Assembly: GCA_963805295.1 (NCBI GenBank)
Contig: CAWDTW010000081.1
Span: forward strand, 1-64,000
DNA from: Roseiarcus sp963805295
GTDB lineage: Bacteria > Pseudomonadota > Alphaproteobacteria > Rhizobiales > Beijerinckiaceae
Length of the DNA stretch: 64,000 nt
Direction: 5' to 3'
Shown piece by piece: positions 27,752 to 36,543 of this stretch. Within the stretch, counting starts at the first letter, position 1. Every line of letters starts with the position of its first letter. The notes beneath the pieces were generated by a model. That model had not been told where the DNA came from, ran no database searches, and worked only from the letters and a program-made list of their open reading frames with translations. The translations under genes and the position numbers were made by a program.

Positions 27752-27842
27752 GATTTTGGCGCCTAAGCGATTGAAAAGAATGGTTCGACGCCAGGCCGCG
27801 CGGGGTGAGAGGGGAGAAGTTGCGGAGCCAGGCGGAGGCCGC

Positions 27843-29090
27843 ATGAGCGCTCTGGACCCCGACGCCGGCGCGCGCGCCGCCGCCGCCCGAGCGGCGCGCG
27901 AGAGCTACGGCAAGCTTGTCGCCTATCTCGCCGCGCCGGGCCGCGACGTGCCCGGGGCCGAGGACGCGCTCGCCGACGCCTTCGCCGCGGCGCTCGCTGT
28001 CTGGCCGGCGCGGGGCGTGCCGAAAAATCCCGAAGGCTGGCTCGCGACCGCGGCGCGCCGCCGCCTCATCGACGCCGCCCGCCGGCGCCGCAACGCCGAG
28101 GCGTCTTCCAAGACGCTGAGCTTGATCGGCGACGAACTGAGCGCCGCCGCGGGCGAGGCGCAAATCCCCGACCGCCGCCTCGCCCTGATGTTCGCCTGCG
28201 CTCATCCGGCGATCGAGGAATCGGTCCGTGCGCCATTGATGTTGCAGACGATTCTTGGTCTCGATGCGGCGGCGATCGGCTCGGCCTTCCTGGTTTCGCC
28301 GGCCGCCATGGGCCAGCGCCTGGCCCGCGCCAAGGCGAAAATCCGCCTCGCCGGCGTGCCGTTCAGAATCCCTGAGCGCGAGGACTTGCCTGAGCGTCTC
28401 GGCGCCGTTCTGGAGGCGATCTACGCCGCCTTCGCCCATGGCTGGGCCGAAGCCTTTTCCGACGACCCGCGCGGCCGCGATCTCGCCGAGGAGGCGATCT
28501 GGCTCGGCCGGGTCGTCGTCGCACTCGCGCCCGACGAGCCGGAGGCGAAGGGGCTCATCGCGCTGATGCTTTATGCGCATTCGCGCCGCGCCGCCCGGCG
28601 CGACGGTTTTGGGCGTTACGTTCCGTTGAGTGAGCAGGAGACCGCGCTCTGGGATGCGGCGGCGATCGAGGAGGCCGAGGTTTTGCTGCGGGCGGCGAGC
28701 GCGTCGAATGCGCCCGGACGCTTCCAGTTTGAAGCCGCCGTCCAGTCCGTCCACGCCGCCCGCCGGCTGACGGGCGCGACCGACTGGGAGGCGATCGCGG
28801 CGCTCTACGATGCTCTCTATGCGCTCACTGCCTCGCCCGTCGTCGCGGTCAACCGCGCGGCGGCGCTCGCGCGGACGCAGGGGGCGGCGGCGGGGCTCGA
28901 ACTCATCGAGGCGGTCGGCGCCGAGGGCGGCCTCGAAGCCTTCGAGCCCTATTGGGTCGCAAGAGCCGACCTCTGCGCCAAAGTCGGCGACATCGTTGAA
29001 GCGCGCCGCGCCTACGAGATCGCGATCGGCCTGCAGAGCGACCCGGCGGCGCGCGCCTTTCTCGCCGAGCGGCTGGCGGCGCTGGGGTGA
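27843..29090 (+). CDS. ECF42-type RNA polymerase sigma factor
   Basis: A 415-residue protein with short sigma-2 and sigma-4 regions followed by a long C-terminal extension (DUF6596/TPR-like): GAEDALADAFAAALAVWPARGVP and NPEGWLATAARRRLIDAARR, FACAHPAIEESVRAPLMLQTILGLDAAAIGSAF, then the conserved LPERLGAVLEAIYAAFAHGW and PDEPEAKGLIALMLYAHSRR. ECF42 factors are activated through this C-terminal domain and not by a classic anti-sigma factor, and they control DGPF genes. The ATG at 27843 gives the expected family length. Its promoter would lie in the repeat-filled gap. Confidence 0.92.
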   Translation: MSALDPDAGARAAAARAARESYGKLVAYLAAPGRDVPGAEDALADAFAAALAVWPARGVPKNPEGWLATAARRRLIDAARRRRNAEASSKTLSLIGDELSAAAGEAQIPDRRLALMFACAHPAIEESVRAPLMLQTILGLDAAAIGSAFLVSPAAMGQRLARAKAKIRLAGVPFRIPEREDLPERLGAVLEAIYAAFAHGWAEAFSDDPRGRDLAEEAIWLGRVVVALAPDEPEAKGLIALMLYAHSRRAARRDGFGRYVPLSEQETALWDAAAIEEAEVLLRAASASNAPGRFQFEAAVQSVHAARRLTGATDWEAIAALYDALYALTASPVVAVNRAAALARTQGAAAGLELIEAVGAEGGLEAFEPYWVARADLCAKVGDIVEARRAYEIAIGLQSDPAARAFLAERLAALG

Positions 29091-29102
29091 ATCGGAACGT
29101 TA

Positions 29103-30086
29103 CTACCCGACTGGTTGGCGCCGCCCCGCGCGCGGCCCGGGATGGTAGCCTTTCTCGCCGATGATCCTGGCGAGCGGGCCGCGGATGTCGCCGGTCTCGC
29201 GAAGCCGCGCCATCACGGCCGCAAAGTCCCATTTCGGACGCCAGCCGAGCTCGCGCCGAGCGAGCGCGTTGTCGTAGACCCGTTCGATGCTCTCAGCCAT
29301 CCGCCAGCCGCGCCGGGCGTATTCTTCCTCCCAGCCGGCCGCGCGTTCGCGGACGACCGCGGGGGCGTCGACGCGCAGGCGCGCCGCGTCCTCACGGCGG
29401 AACGGCGTCGTGGCGCTGACGACGTACTTGCCGAATCCGATGGACGGCGCGCGCTCGGCCGCTAGGAGATGCGCCTCGACCACGTCCTCGATGGCGACGC
29501 GGCGGAACAGGAACTCGTTCGCCTTCAGATTGTCGTCGGCGAAGGCCGCGCGCGCCTTAGGGTCGTCGTCCTCCTCGGGGAAGAAGCGCGAGGCCCTCAA
29601 GACCACGCAGGCGAGCCCTTCGTTGCGCCAAAAGAGCCGGCACAGGTCCTCGCCCGCGGTCTTGGTGACGCCGTAAATGTTCTTGGCGACCGGCGCGACG
29701 CTCTCGTCGATCCACGCCGCAGGCTCGCCCGGCGGCGGTTTCAACGCGTCGCCGAAGGCGCTCGTCGTGCTGGTCATCACGAAGGACCGCACGCGGGCGC
29801 TGGCCGCCTCCTCGAGCAGGATCAGAGCGCCGAACACGTTCGTCTCGACGAACTCTTCGCGCCCGTGGCTCTCGACATGAGGCTTGTGCAAGGTCGCGGC
29901 GTGGAGAACCGTCCGCACGCCCCTCATGCAGCGCGCGACGACCGCCCGGTCCGCGATCGACCCGACGACGTCGGCGAACGGCCCGGGAGCGACGTCGAGA
30001 CCGACCGCCTCGCGGCCCCCGCCGCGGAGCGTGCGCATCAGCGCCTCGCCCAAATGCCCCGAACTCCCGGTGACGAGAATGGTCAT
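29103..30086 (-). CDS. NAD-dependent epimerase/dehydratase (extended SDR)
   Basis: A 327-residue protein with the Rossmann motif GSSGHLGEAL at the N-terminus, VLHAATLHKPH, the MTSTTSAFGD segment carrying the catalytic Ser/Thr, and YGVTK, the YxxxK pair. It probably acts on a nucleotide sugar or related substrate. Its ATG (30086) overlaps the possible ATG of the divergent permease at 30085, so both genes would share promoter DNA. Confidence 0.88.
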   Translation of the reverse strand: MTILVTGSSGHLGEALMRTLRGGGREAVGLDVAPGPFADVVGSIADRAVVARCMRGVRTVLHAATLHKPHVESHGREEFVETNVFGALILLEEAASARVRSFVMTSTTSAFGDALKPPPGEPAAWIDESVAPVAKNIYGVTKTAGEDLCRLFWRNEGLACVVLRASRFFPEEDDDPKARAAFADDNLKANEFLFRRVAIEDVVEAHLLAAERAPSIGFGKYVVSATTPFRREDAARLRVDAPAVVRERAAGWEEEYARRGWRMAESIERVYDNALARRELGWRPKWDFAAVMARLRETGDIRGPLARIIGEKGYHPGPRAGRRQPVG

Positions 30087-30201
30087 GGCCGATCGGCTCC
30101 TCCCCGCGACGCCGGCTCATTATCACACGCTCGACCGAGTCGCCGAGGCGGCGCTTTCGCGCTTATCATGGGCCGGCTGGCGGGAGGAGCAGGACGGCAC
30201 G

Positions 30202-31569
30202 TTGGCCCATTGGCGAGCGGTTCGACGACTTCCGCGCCTGTCGGTTGCCCTGGCGGCGCTCTGGCTCGCGGGCTGCGCGCCGGCGCTCGAAACCGATCAG
30301 GCGCGGCTGTGCCGCATGGCGCTGCCCGCGCTGACGCCGGAGGGCGCGCGGATCGCCATCGACTGGCAGCGGCCGGACCCGGACGGCCGGGGCCTGACGA
30401 TCGCCTTCTCCGCCGAGGCGCCCGGCGAGGCGCCAGAGCCGCACGCGGCGACCTGCCGGTTTCGCGAGCCGGGGCGGCCGCGCGAGTCGCGCGATCTCGT
30501 CTCGCTGACGCTCGACGGCGAGGCGCTGTCCGATGCGCGGCTCTTCTTTCTCATCCGCTACTGGCTGGCGACGCCGGAGGGTCGAGCGGCCGACCCGGCC
30601 CCGCTCGGCGACCTCAGCGGCGCGCCCGAACTGCCGCGCCGCTTCGCCTATGGGCTGCAGATGGCGCTCGACGGGCTGCCGCTGGCGACCATCTACGCCT
30701 TGCTGGCGGCGGCCTATTCGCTGATCTACGGGCTGATCGGGCGGATCAATTTCGCCTTCGGCGAGCTCGCGGCCGCCGGAGGCTACGCCGCGGCGATGAC
30801 GGCGCTGGCGCTTGCCGGCCTCCCCCCTGCCCCGCTGCTGGCGGCCGCCTTCGCGCTCGCGGCTTTCGTCGCCGCCGGCTGGGGCTTCGCTTCGGCGCGC
30901 TGCGTCTTCATTCCGCTGCGCCACGCCAAGGGCCAGCAGGCGCTGGTGGCGACCGTCGGCCTCGCCCTTTTTCTCCAGGAGCTCATGCGAATCGCCCAGG
31001 GCGACCGGACGAGCTGGATGACGCCGGAGCTCAACCAGCCCTTCGCGCTCGGGCGGTCGGGCGATTTCATCGCCGTCGCCACGCCGATGACGTTTGTCGC
31101 CAGCGCGGTCGCGCTCGGCGTCGGCCTCGCGCTCGTCCTCGTCTTTCGCTGGACGCGGATAGGCCGCGAATGGCGCGCCTACGCCGACGACCCGCTCGCC
31201 GCCGAGATGCTCGGCGTGAGCCCCGCCGCCGTGACCGCGCGCGCCTTCGCGCTCTCCGGGGCGCTCGCCGGCCTCGCCGGAGCGACGATGACGGCGGCCT
31301 ATGGAGCGGTCGGCTACGGGCTTTCGGCGACGCTGACGCTCAAGGCGCTCGCCGCGGCGATCGTCGGCGGCATCGGATCGCTGCCGGGCGCGTTCCTCGG
31401 CGGCCTCATCATCGGCGCGGCCGAAGCGGGCTGGTCGGCGCTGTTTCCGATCGACGATCGAGACCTTGCCGTCTACGCGCTATTGGTGATCTTCATCGCC
31501 CTGCGTCCCTCGGGACTTCTGGGATCGCGCGAGCCGGCAACGCACAATCTGTTCCCGCGTCGGTCTTGA
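30202..31569 (+). CDS. LivH-type ABC permease with lipoprotein-like N-terminal domain
   Basis: From the TTG at 30202 the protein has 455 residues. The first 25 form a lipoprotein-type signal ending LAGC (Cys25). A soluble region of about 120 residues follows, containing DQARLCRMALPALTPEG. The LivH-type permease starts near residue 146: YALLAAAYSLIYGLIGRINFAFGE, then ADDPLAAEMLGVSP and LKALAAAIVGGIGSLPGAFLGG. An ATG at 30085 in the same frame is an alternative start, but it would place the lipobox 64 residues in. The family moves branched-chain amino acids or urea-like solutes. No partner ATPase or binding protein is adjacent, so it must work with subunits encoded elsewhere. Confidence 0.78.
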   Translation: MAHWRAVRRLPRLSVALAALWLAGCAPALETDQARLCRMALPALTPEGARIAIDWQRPDPDGRGLTIAFSAEAPGEAPEPHAATCRFREPGRPRESRDLVSLTLDGEALSDARLFFLIRYWLATPEGRAADPAPLGDLSGAPELPRRFAYGLQMALDGLPLATIYALLAAAYSLIYGLIGRINFAFGELAAAGGYAAAMTALALAGLPPAPLLAAAFALAAFVAAGWGFASARCVFIPLRHAKGQQALVATVGLALFLQELMRIAQGDRTSWMTPELNQPFALGRSGDFIAVATPMTFVASAVALGVGLALVLVFRWTRIGREWRAYADDPLAAEMLGVSPAAVTARAFALSGALAGLAGATMTAAYGAVGYGLSATLTLKALAAAIVGGIGSLPGAFLGGLIIGAAEAGWSALFPIDDRDLAVYALLVIFIALRPSGLLGSREPATHNLFPRRS

Positions 31570-31633
31570 CTTGGCAGCCGCCCCTCCCACATCCTTGCCG
31601 CGCGCTCGGGGGGTGCCGCGCGCGGAGGTCTTC

Positions 31634-32080
31634 ATGTCCAATTTTCTCGCCGCGACGCCGACGCAGACTTTACGCGGCGACGCTCTGGCGGGCGTGCGCA
31701 CGCGTCGCATTCTCGCGGTTTGCTTCGACCTGACCATCGTCAGCGTGCTGGTCGCGCTGTTGTGGATCGCCTCGATCGTGCTCACGTTGGGCCTGGCGCT
31801 GTTCTTCCTGCCGCCGCTCTATCCGATCGTCGCCTTCTTCTACAACGGCCTCACCGTCTCGGGACCCAAGATGGCGACGCCCGGCATGCGCGCTATGGAC
31901 CTGGAAATGCGCATGCACGACACCGGCCAGCGCGTGCCGTTCGTCGACGCCGCGGTCCAGGCGGTGCTGTTCTATGTGAGCTGGTTCTTTCCGCCGATCT
32001 TCCTCGTGTCGCTGGTCGACGCGGAGAAGCGATGCCTGCACGACATCATCGCCGGAGTCGTGATCGTGCGGCGGCTGTGA
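31634..32080 (+). CDS. RDD family membrane protein
   Basis: A 148-residue protein with the RDD layout: LAGVRTRRILAVCFDLTIVS (Arg and Asp at the start of helix 1), SIVLTLGLALFFLPPLYPIVAFFYN, the GPKMATPGMRAMDLEM loop and KRCLHDIIAGVVIVRR at the C-terminus. Lies just upstream of bpt, as in other Hyphomicrobiales. Transport of small solutes or Na+/H+ exchange has been shown for some RDD proteins; the role here is unknown. Confidence 0.88.
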   Translation: MSNFLAATPTQTLRGDALAGVRTRRILAVCFDLTIVSVLVALLWIASIVLTLGLALFFLPPLYPIVAFFYNGLTVSGPKMATPGMRAMDLEMRMHDTGQRVPFVDAAVQAVLFYVSWFFPPIFLVSLVDAEKRCLHDIIAGVVIVRRL

Positions 32081-32157
32081 AACCAAAGGGCGGTCCCGGA
32101 CGTTCGTGACGGGGGGCGGCCCGCCTTCGGCGGCTATCGAGGAGAGTGGGGGAAAGC

Positions 32158-32901
32158 GTGACCAGGGAAGTGCGCGACGCCCCTCAGTTCTATCTGACGG
32201 CGCCCTCGCCGTGCCCCTACCTGCCCGGCCAGCAGGAACGCAAGATCTTCACCCATCTGGTCGGCAAGCGCGCCGCTTCGCTGAACGACCTGCTCACCCA
32301 GACTGGCTTCCGCCGATCGCAGACGATCGCCTACCGTCCCGCCTGTGAGAGCTGCCGCGCCTGCGTGTCGGTGCGCGTGCTGGTGGACGACTTCCGTCCC
32401 AACGACAGCCAGCGCCGGGCGTTGCGCGCCAACGCCGATCTCGTGGGCGCCCTCGTCCCGCCCAAGCCGACCAGCGAGCACTACGCGCTCTTCCGCGCCT
32501 ATCTCGATGCGCGCCATCCCGAGGGCGGGATGGCCGACATGTCGTCGCTCGACTTCGCCATGATGGTCGAGGACACCCATATCGACACCCAGCTCGTCGA
32601 ATACCGCATGCGCAAGACGCCGCACGACGAGCAGGGAACCGGTCCGCTCTATGCGGTCTGCCTGACCGACCGGCTCGCCGACGGGCTGTCGCTCGTCTAT
32701 TCCTTCTACACGCCCCATCAGGCGCGCCGTTCGCTGGGCGGCTTCGTCATTCTCGACCACATCGATAAGGCCCGCGCGCTCCGCCTGCCGCACGTCTATC
32801 TCGGCTACTGGGTCGAGGGCTCGAAAAAGATGGGATACAAGGCGGCCTACCTGCCTCAGGAGCGCCTCGGCCTGCACGGCTGGAGCCGGGTGGAGCGGTA
32901 G
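32158..32901 (+). CDS. bpt: Aspartate/glutamate leucyl- or arginyltransferase
   Basis: Transfers an amino acid from aminoacyl-tRNA to N-terminal Asp/Glu of proteins, marking them for the N-degron pathway. FYLTAPSPCPYLPGQQERKIFTHL at the N-terminus, the Cys motif YRPACESCRACVSVRV, and VYLGYWVEGSKKMGYKA at the C-terminus are diagnostic. The GTG at 32158 after GGGGGAAAG fits the family start; a GTG at 32146 is possible. Bpt enzymes of this type use leucine, but annotations vary between leucyl and arginyl. Confidence 0.92.
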   Translation: MTREVRDAPQFYLTAPSPCPYLPGQQERKIFTHLVGKRAASLNDLLTQTGFRRSQTIAYRPACESCRACVSVRVLVDDFRPNDSQRRALRANADLVGALVPPKPTSEHYALFRAYLDARHPEGGMADMSSLDFAMMVEDTHIDTQLVEYRMRKTPHDEQGTGPLYAVCLTDRLADGLSLVYSFYTPHQARRSLGGFVILDHIDKARALRLPHVYLGYWVEGSKKMGYKAAYLPQERLGLHGWSRVER

Positions 32902-32966
32902 CGGCCCCGGCTGCCGGTAGAATCTGCTCGCGTGCCGGCGATTTCAAAGGTTTAGGCGCCAAAAAC

Positions 32967-33113
32967 GTAACCGGGGCAAATTCCCGGGCACGCAACTGCA
33001 CAAAGCAAAATGCTGCAGTTGCGAGATTGAAATCTTATCAAGCGCTTGCGCGAGCGCCGGCCTTCTGAAATTTTTCCTCCCGCGCTTCCTGCCCGGGAAT
33101 TTGCCCCGGTTAC
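32967..33113 (+). repeat. MITE-like element, copy 3 (147 bp)
   Basis: Same orientation as copy 1 with the same 24-bp ends; two single-base insertions make it 147 bp. The flanks (ggcgccaaaaac and ccaaaaactgcaactcc) resemble those of copy 2, so the mobile or repeated unit may be longer than the core. Confidence 0.85.
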
Positions 33114-33897
33114 CCAAAAACTGCAACTCCTGCGGCCCCGTGAGCTTTCGCTTCGGCGCCCAGCCCGGGCGCGTCTGAAGCCCCAGATGTTGTGGGTCCC
33201 GAGGCTTCGAGGCCATACCAACTCCGGGCGCGAATCCAATCTTTTCAACCTCTTGCGGCGCCATTCCCGGCCATCGTAGCGATCTCGACCCGACCCTCCT
33301 CAAGCCCGTGCGAGGAGAAGGCCTGGGCGCGGCGATTTCAAAGACCGCGCAGGAGAGCGCCCGCAACGCTTCCCGAACCTGCGCGACAGCCTAAAAATGC
33401 TTTCCATAAGCTTCCGTTTCTTTCCATTTCTTTCCGCGAAATGCGCTTTTTCAAGGGGTTGCGCGCGATCCCGGCCGAAAAATTTTTTCTTGCGCCCTCC
33501 TTCCGCCCGAACGGCCGATCCCGGCGGCCGCTCGTCTCGCCGACCCGCCAGAGGTTCCGTACCTCCGGCCGGGGCTCTTCAATCCTGATAGGGTTCCGCT
33601 CATCCCGTCGCCATCTGTGAATAGGACGCCTTCTCTCGCGCCACCCAGATCGAAGGATAACAAGGGGCCTGCTCTTCTCCAAGAAATTGTCGCTTTGCCC
33701 AGAAAGCGCCACATTGCTCAACCGCTCGGGGCCGGGTCATCATGGCGCGCGGCCGCGCCGCCTCGAGCGCCCCGCCTGTTCGCCCAGCCGCTCAATCGCC
33801 TCCGCCTTGCCTAAACCAGAGTCTCAATAACAATCCCCAGGCAAAGCCGGGGGAACTCTCAACCCATTAGTCAGCCCTACCGACGGCGAGGGCCCTA
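33114..33897. other. Gene-free stretch between MITE copy 3 and an IS
   Basis: About 780 bp. The first 170 bp belong to the larger repeat family around the MITE (reverse complement has aatggcgccgcaagaggttgaaaag near 33240). The remainder shows no supported gene. A possible minus-strand frame at 33721-33338 has no recognisable protein features. Confidence 0.5.
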
Positions 33898-33914
33898 GTA
33901 CCTCGGCGCAGTGA

Positions 33915-35060
33915 TTATGACTCTTTGAGTTGGGCGTCGCGGGTGGCCGCCGCTGGATCGGGATACGCGCGGCCCATTTTGGCGCGGGCTTTGTCGGTTG
34001 TGAACATCCATTTGATGCGGGCTCCCGAGGCATTTCGCTGTCGCTCCCAGGCAGCGATTTGGGAGACGAGGTGCTCGTGGGTGGCGATACGCCGGTCGAG
34101 GCACTGACCGCGCAGCACCCCGATTTCGATCTCGACCATATTCAGCCAGCTGGCATGCTTGGGAACGTAGTGGAACTCCAACCGCTGCAGCACCCGGCGC
34201 GCTTCGCAGGCTGGGAAGGCCTGGTAGAGGGCCCCGGCTGAATGGGTTGACAGATTATCCATAACGACGCGGACGCGCTCAGCCTCGGGAAAGTGAATGT
34301 CAGTGAGTTCGCGCATGCAGGCGGCGAAATCCACGGCGGCGCGCCTGTCGGTGACTTTGACTTTGCGCCAGGACCGATGCGCGTCGAGGAAGACGAACAA
34401 ATTCGCCGTGCCATTGCGCTTGTACTCGCAGTCGTAGCGCTCGATCTGCCCCGGCTTAGCAGAGATCGGCTGGCGCACCTCGCCGATGAGCTGGGTCGGG
34501 CTCTCATCGAAGCAGACGACCGGGCGCTTCGGATCCGGCGGTTCGGCGTAGAGGTCGAGGACATCCTCCATGCGGGCGACATATTCAGCATCCACCTGCG
34601 GAATGCACCACATATCCTTGCGCCACGGCTTGAGCTCGTTTTCAGCCAGCCGCCGGCGCACGGTATCGCGCGAGATGCTGTCGTGTTCGGTGAGCCGGAC
34701 CATTTCACCGGCCAGTAGATCGATGGTCCAACGCGCGCGGCCCTCGGGCGGGCTTGAACAGGCCGTGGCGACCAACAGGGCTTCCTCTTTGCCCGAGAGC
34801 TTGCGCTCCGCCCCCGGGCGCGGCTCCTCGCGAAGCGCCAGCTCCAGGTTGCCGAGCACAAAGCGGCGCTTGGTTCGGTAGACGGTCGAGCCGCCCACCC
34901 CAATGCGGATCGCGATCTCCTCGTCGCTTGCTCCCGCTTCGGCCGCCAGCAAAATCTGCGCGCGCTTGACCTTGCGGACCGCGTGTTTTCCTCCGCTCAA
35001 AAGCGCCTTGAGTTCATCACGCTCGGCTTGGCTGAGTTCAACCCGATAGCGTAGGTTCAT
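33915..35060 (-). CDS. IS630-family transposase (single frame)
   Basis: A 381-residue transposase. LLAAEAGASDEEIAIRIGVG is the helix-turn-helix, and CFDESPTQLIG, VVMDNLSTHS and HASWLNMVEIEIGVL carry the D, D and E. Unlike the other IS630 element here, no frameshifting is needed. Intact, so the element may be mobile. Confidence 0.92.
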   Translation of the reverse strand: MNLRYRVELSQAERDELKALLSGGKHAVRKVKRAQILLAAEAGASDEEIAIRIGVGGSTVYRTKRRFVLGNLELALREEPRPGAERKLSGKEEALLVATACSSPPEGRARWTIDLLAGEMVRLTEHDSISRDTVRRRLAENELKPWRKDMWCIPQVDAEYVARMEDVLDLYAEPPDPKRPVVCFDESPTQLIGEVRQPISAKPGQIERYDCEYKRNGTANLFVFLDAHRSWRKVKVTDRRAAVDFAACMRELTDIHFPEAERVRVVMDNLSTHSAGALYQAFPACEARRVLQRLEFHYVPKHASWLNMVEIEIGVLRGQCLDRRIATHEHLVSQIAAWERQRNASGARIKWMFTTDKARAKMGRAYPDPAAATRDAQLKES

Positions 35061-35094
35061 TCGCGGTGCCTCCTGAATGGAGGCACGGTTTCAA

Positions 35095-35361
35095 ATGAGT
35101 CGGATGTCCGAAGTGAGTCGCTCTGCCAAAACCTACACACCAAAGCAGGGTCAGTATCTGGCGTTCATCCACGCCTACACGCGCCTGCACCGTCGGCCTC
35201 CGGCCGAAGCCGACATCCAGCAATATTTTGGCGTCAGCCCGCCCTCGGTTCACCAGATGATGTTAACTCTTGAACGGGCAGGCTTCATTGCAAGACAGCC
35301 GGGCGTTCCCCGCAGCATCGAAATGCTCATTGCTCCACAACACCTGCCGGCCCTGCGCTGA
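35095..35361 (+). CDS. LexA-like winged-helix passenger protein of the IS
   Basis: An 88-residue protein: YTPKQGQYLAFIHAYTRLHR, PPAEADIQQYFGVSPPSVHQ, MMLTLERAGFIARQPG. This is the LexA-type winged helix alone, without the protease domain. It lies inside the inverted repeats and is divergent from the transposase, with the starts 35 bp apart, so it is placed to repress transposase transcription. The start could also be the ATG at 35104. Confidence 0.75.
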   Translation: MSRMSEVSRSAKTYTPKQGQYLAFIHAYTRLHRRPPAEADIQQYFGVSPPSVHQMMLTLERAGFIARQPGVPRSIEMLIAPQHLPALR

Positions 35362-35657
35362 TACCGAGTTCAACCGTTCAAAATCACTGCGCCGAGGTAC
35401 TAGTGGTCGAGGTCTCTGAAGATTTAGCGCCGAAGCTGAAACGTTGAGAAAATAGGCCTTGGCCGAACGGCAGGAACGGGCGGTAAGCGGGCCTACAGGA
35501 GTCGCCAGGGAAAGCCCGGTGTCCGCCCAAGGACTAAACCGCTCGCGCGGTAGGGGCGGCGAGCGAGCGGAGAGGGCGCGGGGGTAAGGACCCACGAGAA
35601 AGCGCGGCCCTGTCTCAAGATCGTGGGGTTCAACCCCATGCGAGACAGGAGCTTTCC

Positions 35658-36533
35658 ATGTCCAAGAAACCCGTCAGCCCGCTGCGTCAGCGCTTGATCG
35701 ACGACATGACGTCGCGCCGGTTCAGCGAAGACACGAAGAGGGACTACGTTCGCAACGTGAAGAAGTTCGCAACCTTCCTCGACCGGTCGCCGGGTACGGC
35801 GACGAGCGAGGACCTTCGCCGCTATCAACTGCATATGGCGCAGCAGCAGGCCAGCCCCTCGACGATCAACTCCGCCATCACGGCGCTGCGGTTCTTTTTC
35901 ACCGTGACGCTCGAAAAGCCCGACCTCGTTCGTCCTCTGAGGACCGTGACCGAGCCGCGCAAGGCGCCGGTCGTCCTGAGCCAGGAGGAGGTGGCACGTC
36001 TCCTCCAGGCCGCGCCGAGCCTCAAGTACAAGGCCGCGCTCAGCGTCGCCTACGGCGCGGGCCTCAGGGTGTCAGAGGTCGCCCACCTGAAGGTGTCCGA
36101 CATCGACAGTGGGCGCATGATGCTCCGGGTCGAGCAGGGCAAGGGACAGCGGGATCGCGATGTGATGCTGTCGCCCCAACTGCTCCAGCTCCTGCGCGAA
36201 TGGTGGAAGGCGGCGCGGCCGCAGGTCTGGCTGTTTCCCGGCCAGAACCCGATCAATCCTGTGACCGCGCGTCAGCTCAACCGCGCCGTCACCGCCGCCA
36301 AAGACCTGGCTGGAATCTCCAAGCGCGTTTCTCCCCATACGCTCCGGCACAGCTTTGCGACCCACCTGCTCGAACAGGGCGTCGACATTCGCGTGATCCA
36401 GGTGTTGTTGGGGCACGCCAAGCTCGAGACGACCGCGCTCTACACCCGCGTCGCCATCAATACGGTCCGCGACATCAAGAGCCCGCTGGACCGGCTGGGC
36501 GTCAGCCTGACGAAGAAAACGCCGCCCGCCTGA
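35658..36533 (+). CDS. Tyrosine recombinase of IS91-type element (copy 1)
   Basis: A 291-residue site-specific integrase. The N-terminal SAM-like core-binding domain (TSRRFSEDTKRDYVRNVKKF) is followed by the catalytic domain with Arg in GAGLRVSEVAHL, HTLRHSFATHLLEQ and the nucleophile Tyr in LETTALYTRVAI. All expected residues are present. Such recombinases accompany many alphaproteobacterial IS91-type transposases. An ACAGGAG site precedes the ATG. Confidence 0.93.
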   Translation: MSKKPVSPLRQRLIDDMTSRRFSEDTKRDYVRNVKKFATFLDRSPGTATSEDLRRYQLHMAQQQASPSTINSAITALRFFFTVTLEKPDLVRPLRTVTEPRKAPVVLSQEEVARLLQAAPSLKYKAALSVAYGAGLRVSEVAHLKVSDIDSGRMMLRVEQGKGQRDRDVMLSPQLLQLLREWWKAARPQVWLFPGQNPINPVTARQLNRAVTAAKDLAGISKRVSPHTLRHSFATHLLEQGVDIRVIQVLLGHAKLETTALYTRVAINTVRDIKSPLDRLGVSLTKKTPPA

Positions 36534-36543
36534 CCACGGCCGC

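Larger units (their letters stand above)
26806..27842. other. Repeat-filled gap between DGPF and ECF42 genes
   Basis: An AT-rich stretch (26930-27015) is followed by repeat DNA. Two 145-bp palindromic-ended elements lie here in opposite orientations (listed separately). The motif tggcgcc, two bases, aa, then gattgaaaa recurs at about 27149, 27435 and 27757. No gene is supported. Confidence 0.6.
33898..35400 (-). mobile_element. IS630-type element with passenger gene (1503 bp)
   Basis: Inverted ends gtacctcggcgcagtgatt on both sides and flanking TA at 33896-33897 and 35401-35402. It contains a transposase gene on the minus strand and a divergent winged-helix gene. It differs from the other IS630 pair in the window. 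Confidence 0.9.

Noticed and set aside
27149..27785. Recurring gattgaaaa motif that resembles a CRISPR repeat tail
   Set aside because: Only a few copies about 290-320 bp apart, with no regular 30-40 bp spacers and no cas genes. It belongs to the MITE-associated repeat family.
29469..31733. 754-codon plus-strand frame over the epimerase and permease
   Set aside because: It crosses two real genes out of frame and has shadow composition.
33338..33721. 127-codon minus-strand frame in the gap before the IS
   Set aside because: No ribosome binding site, no recognisable domain, biased basic composition.
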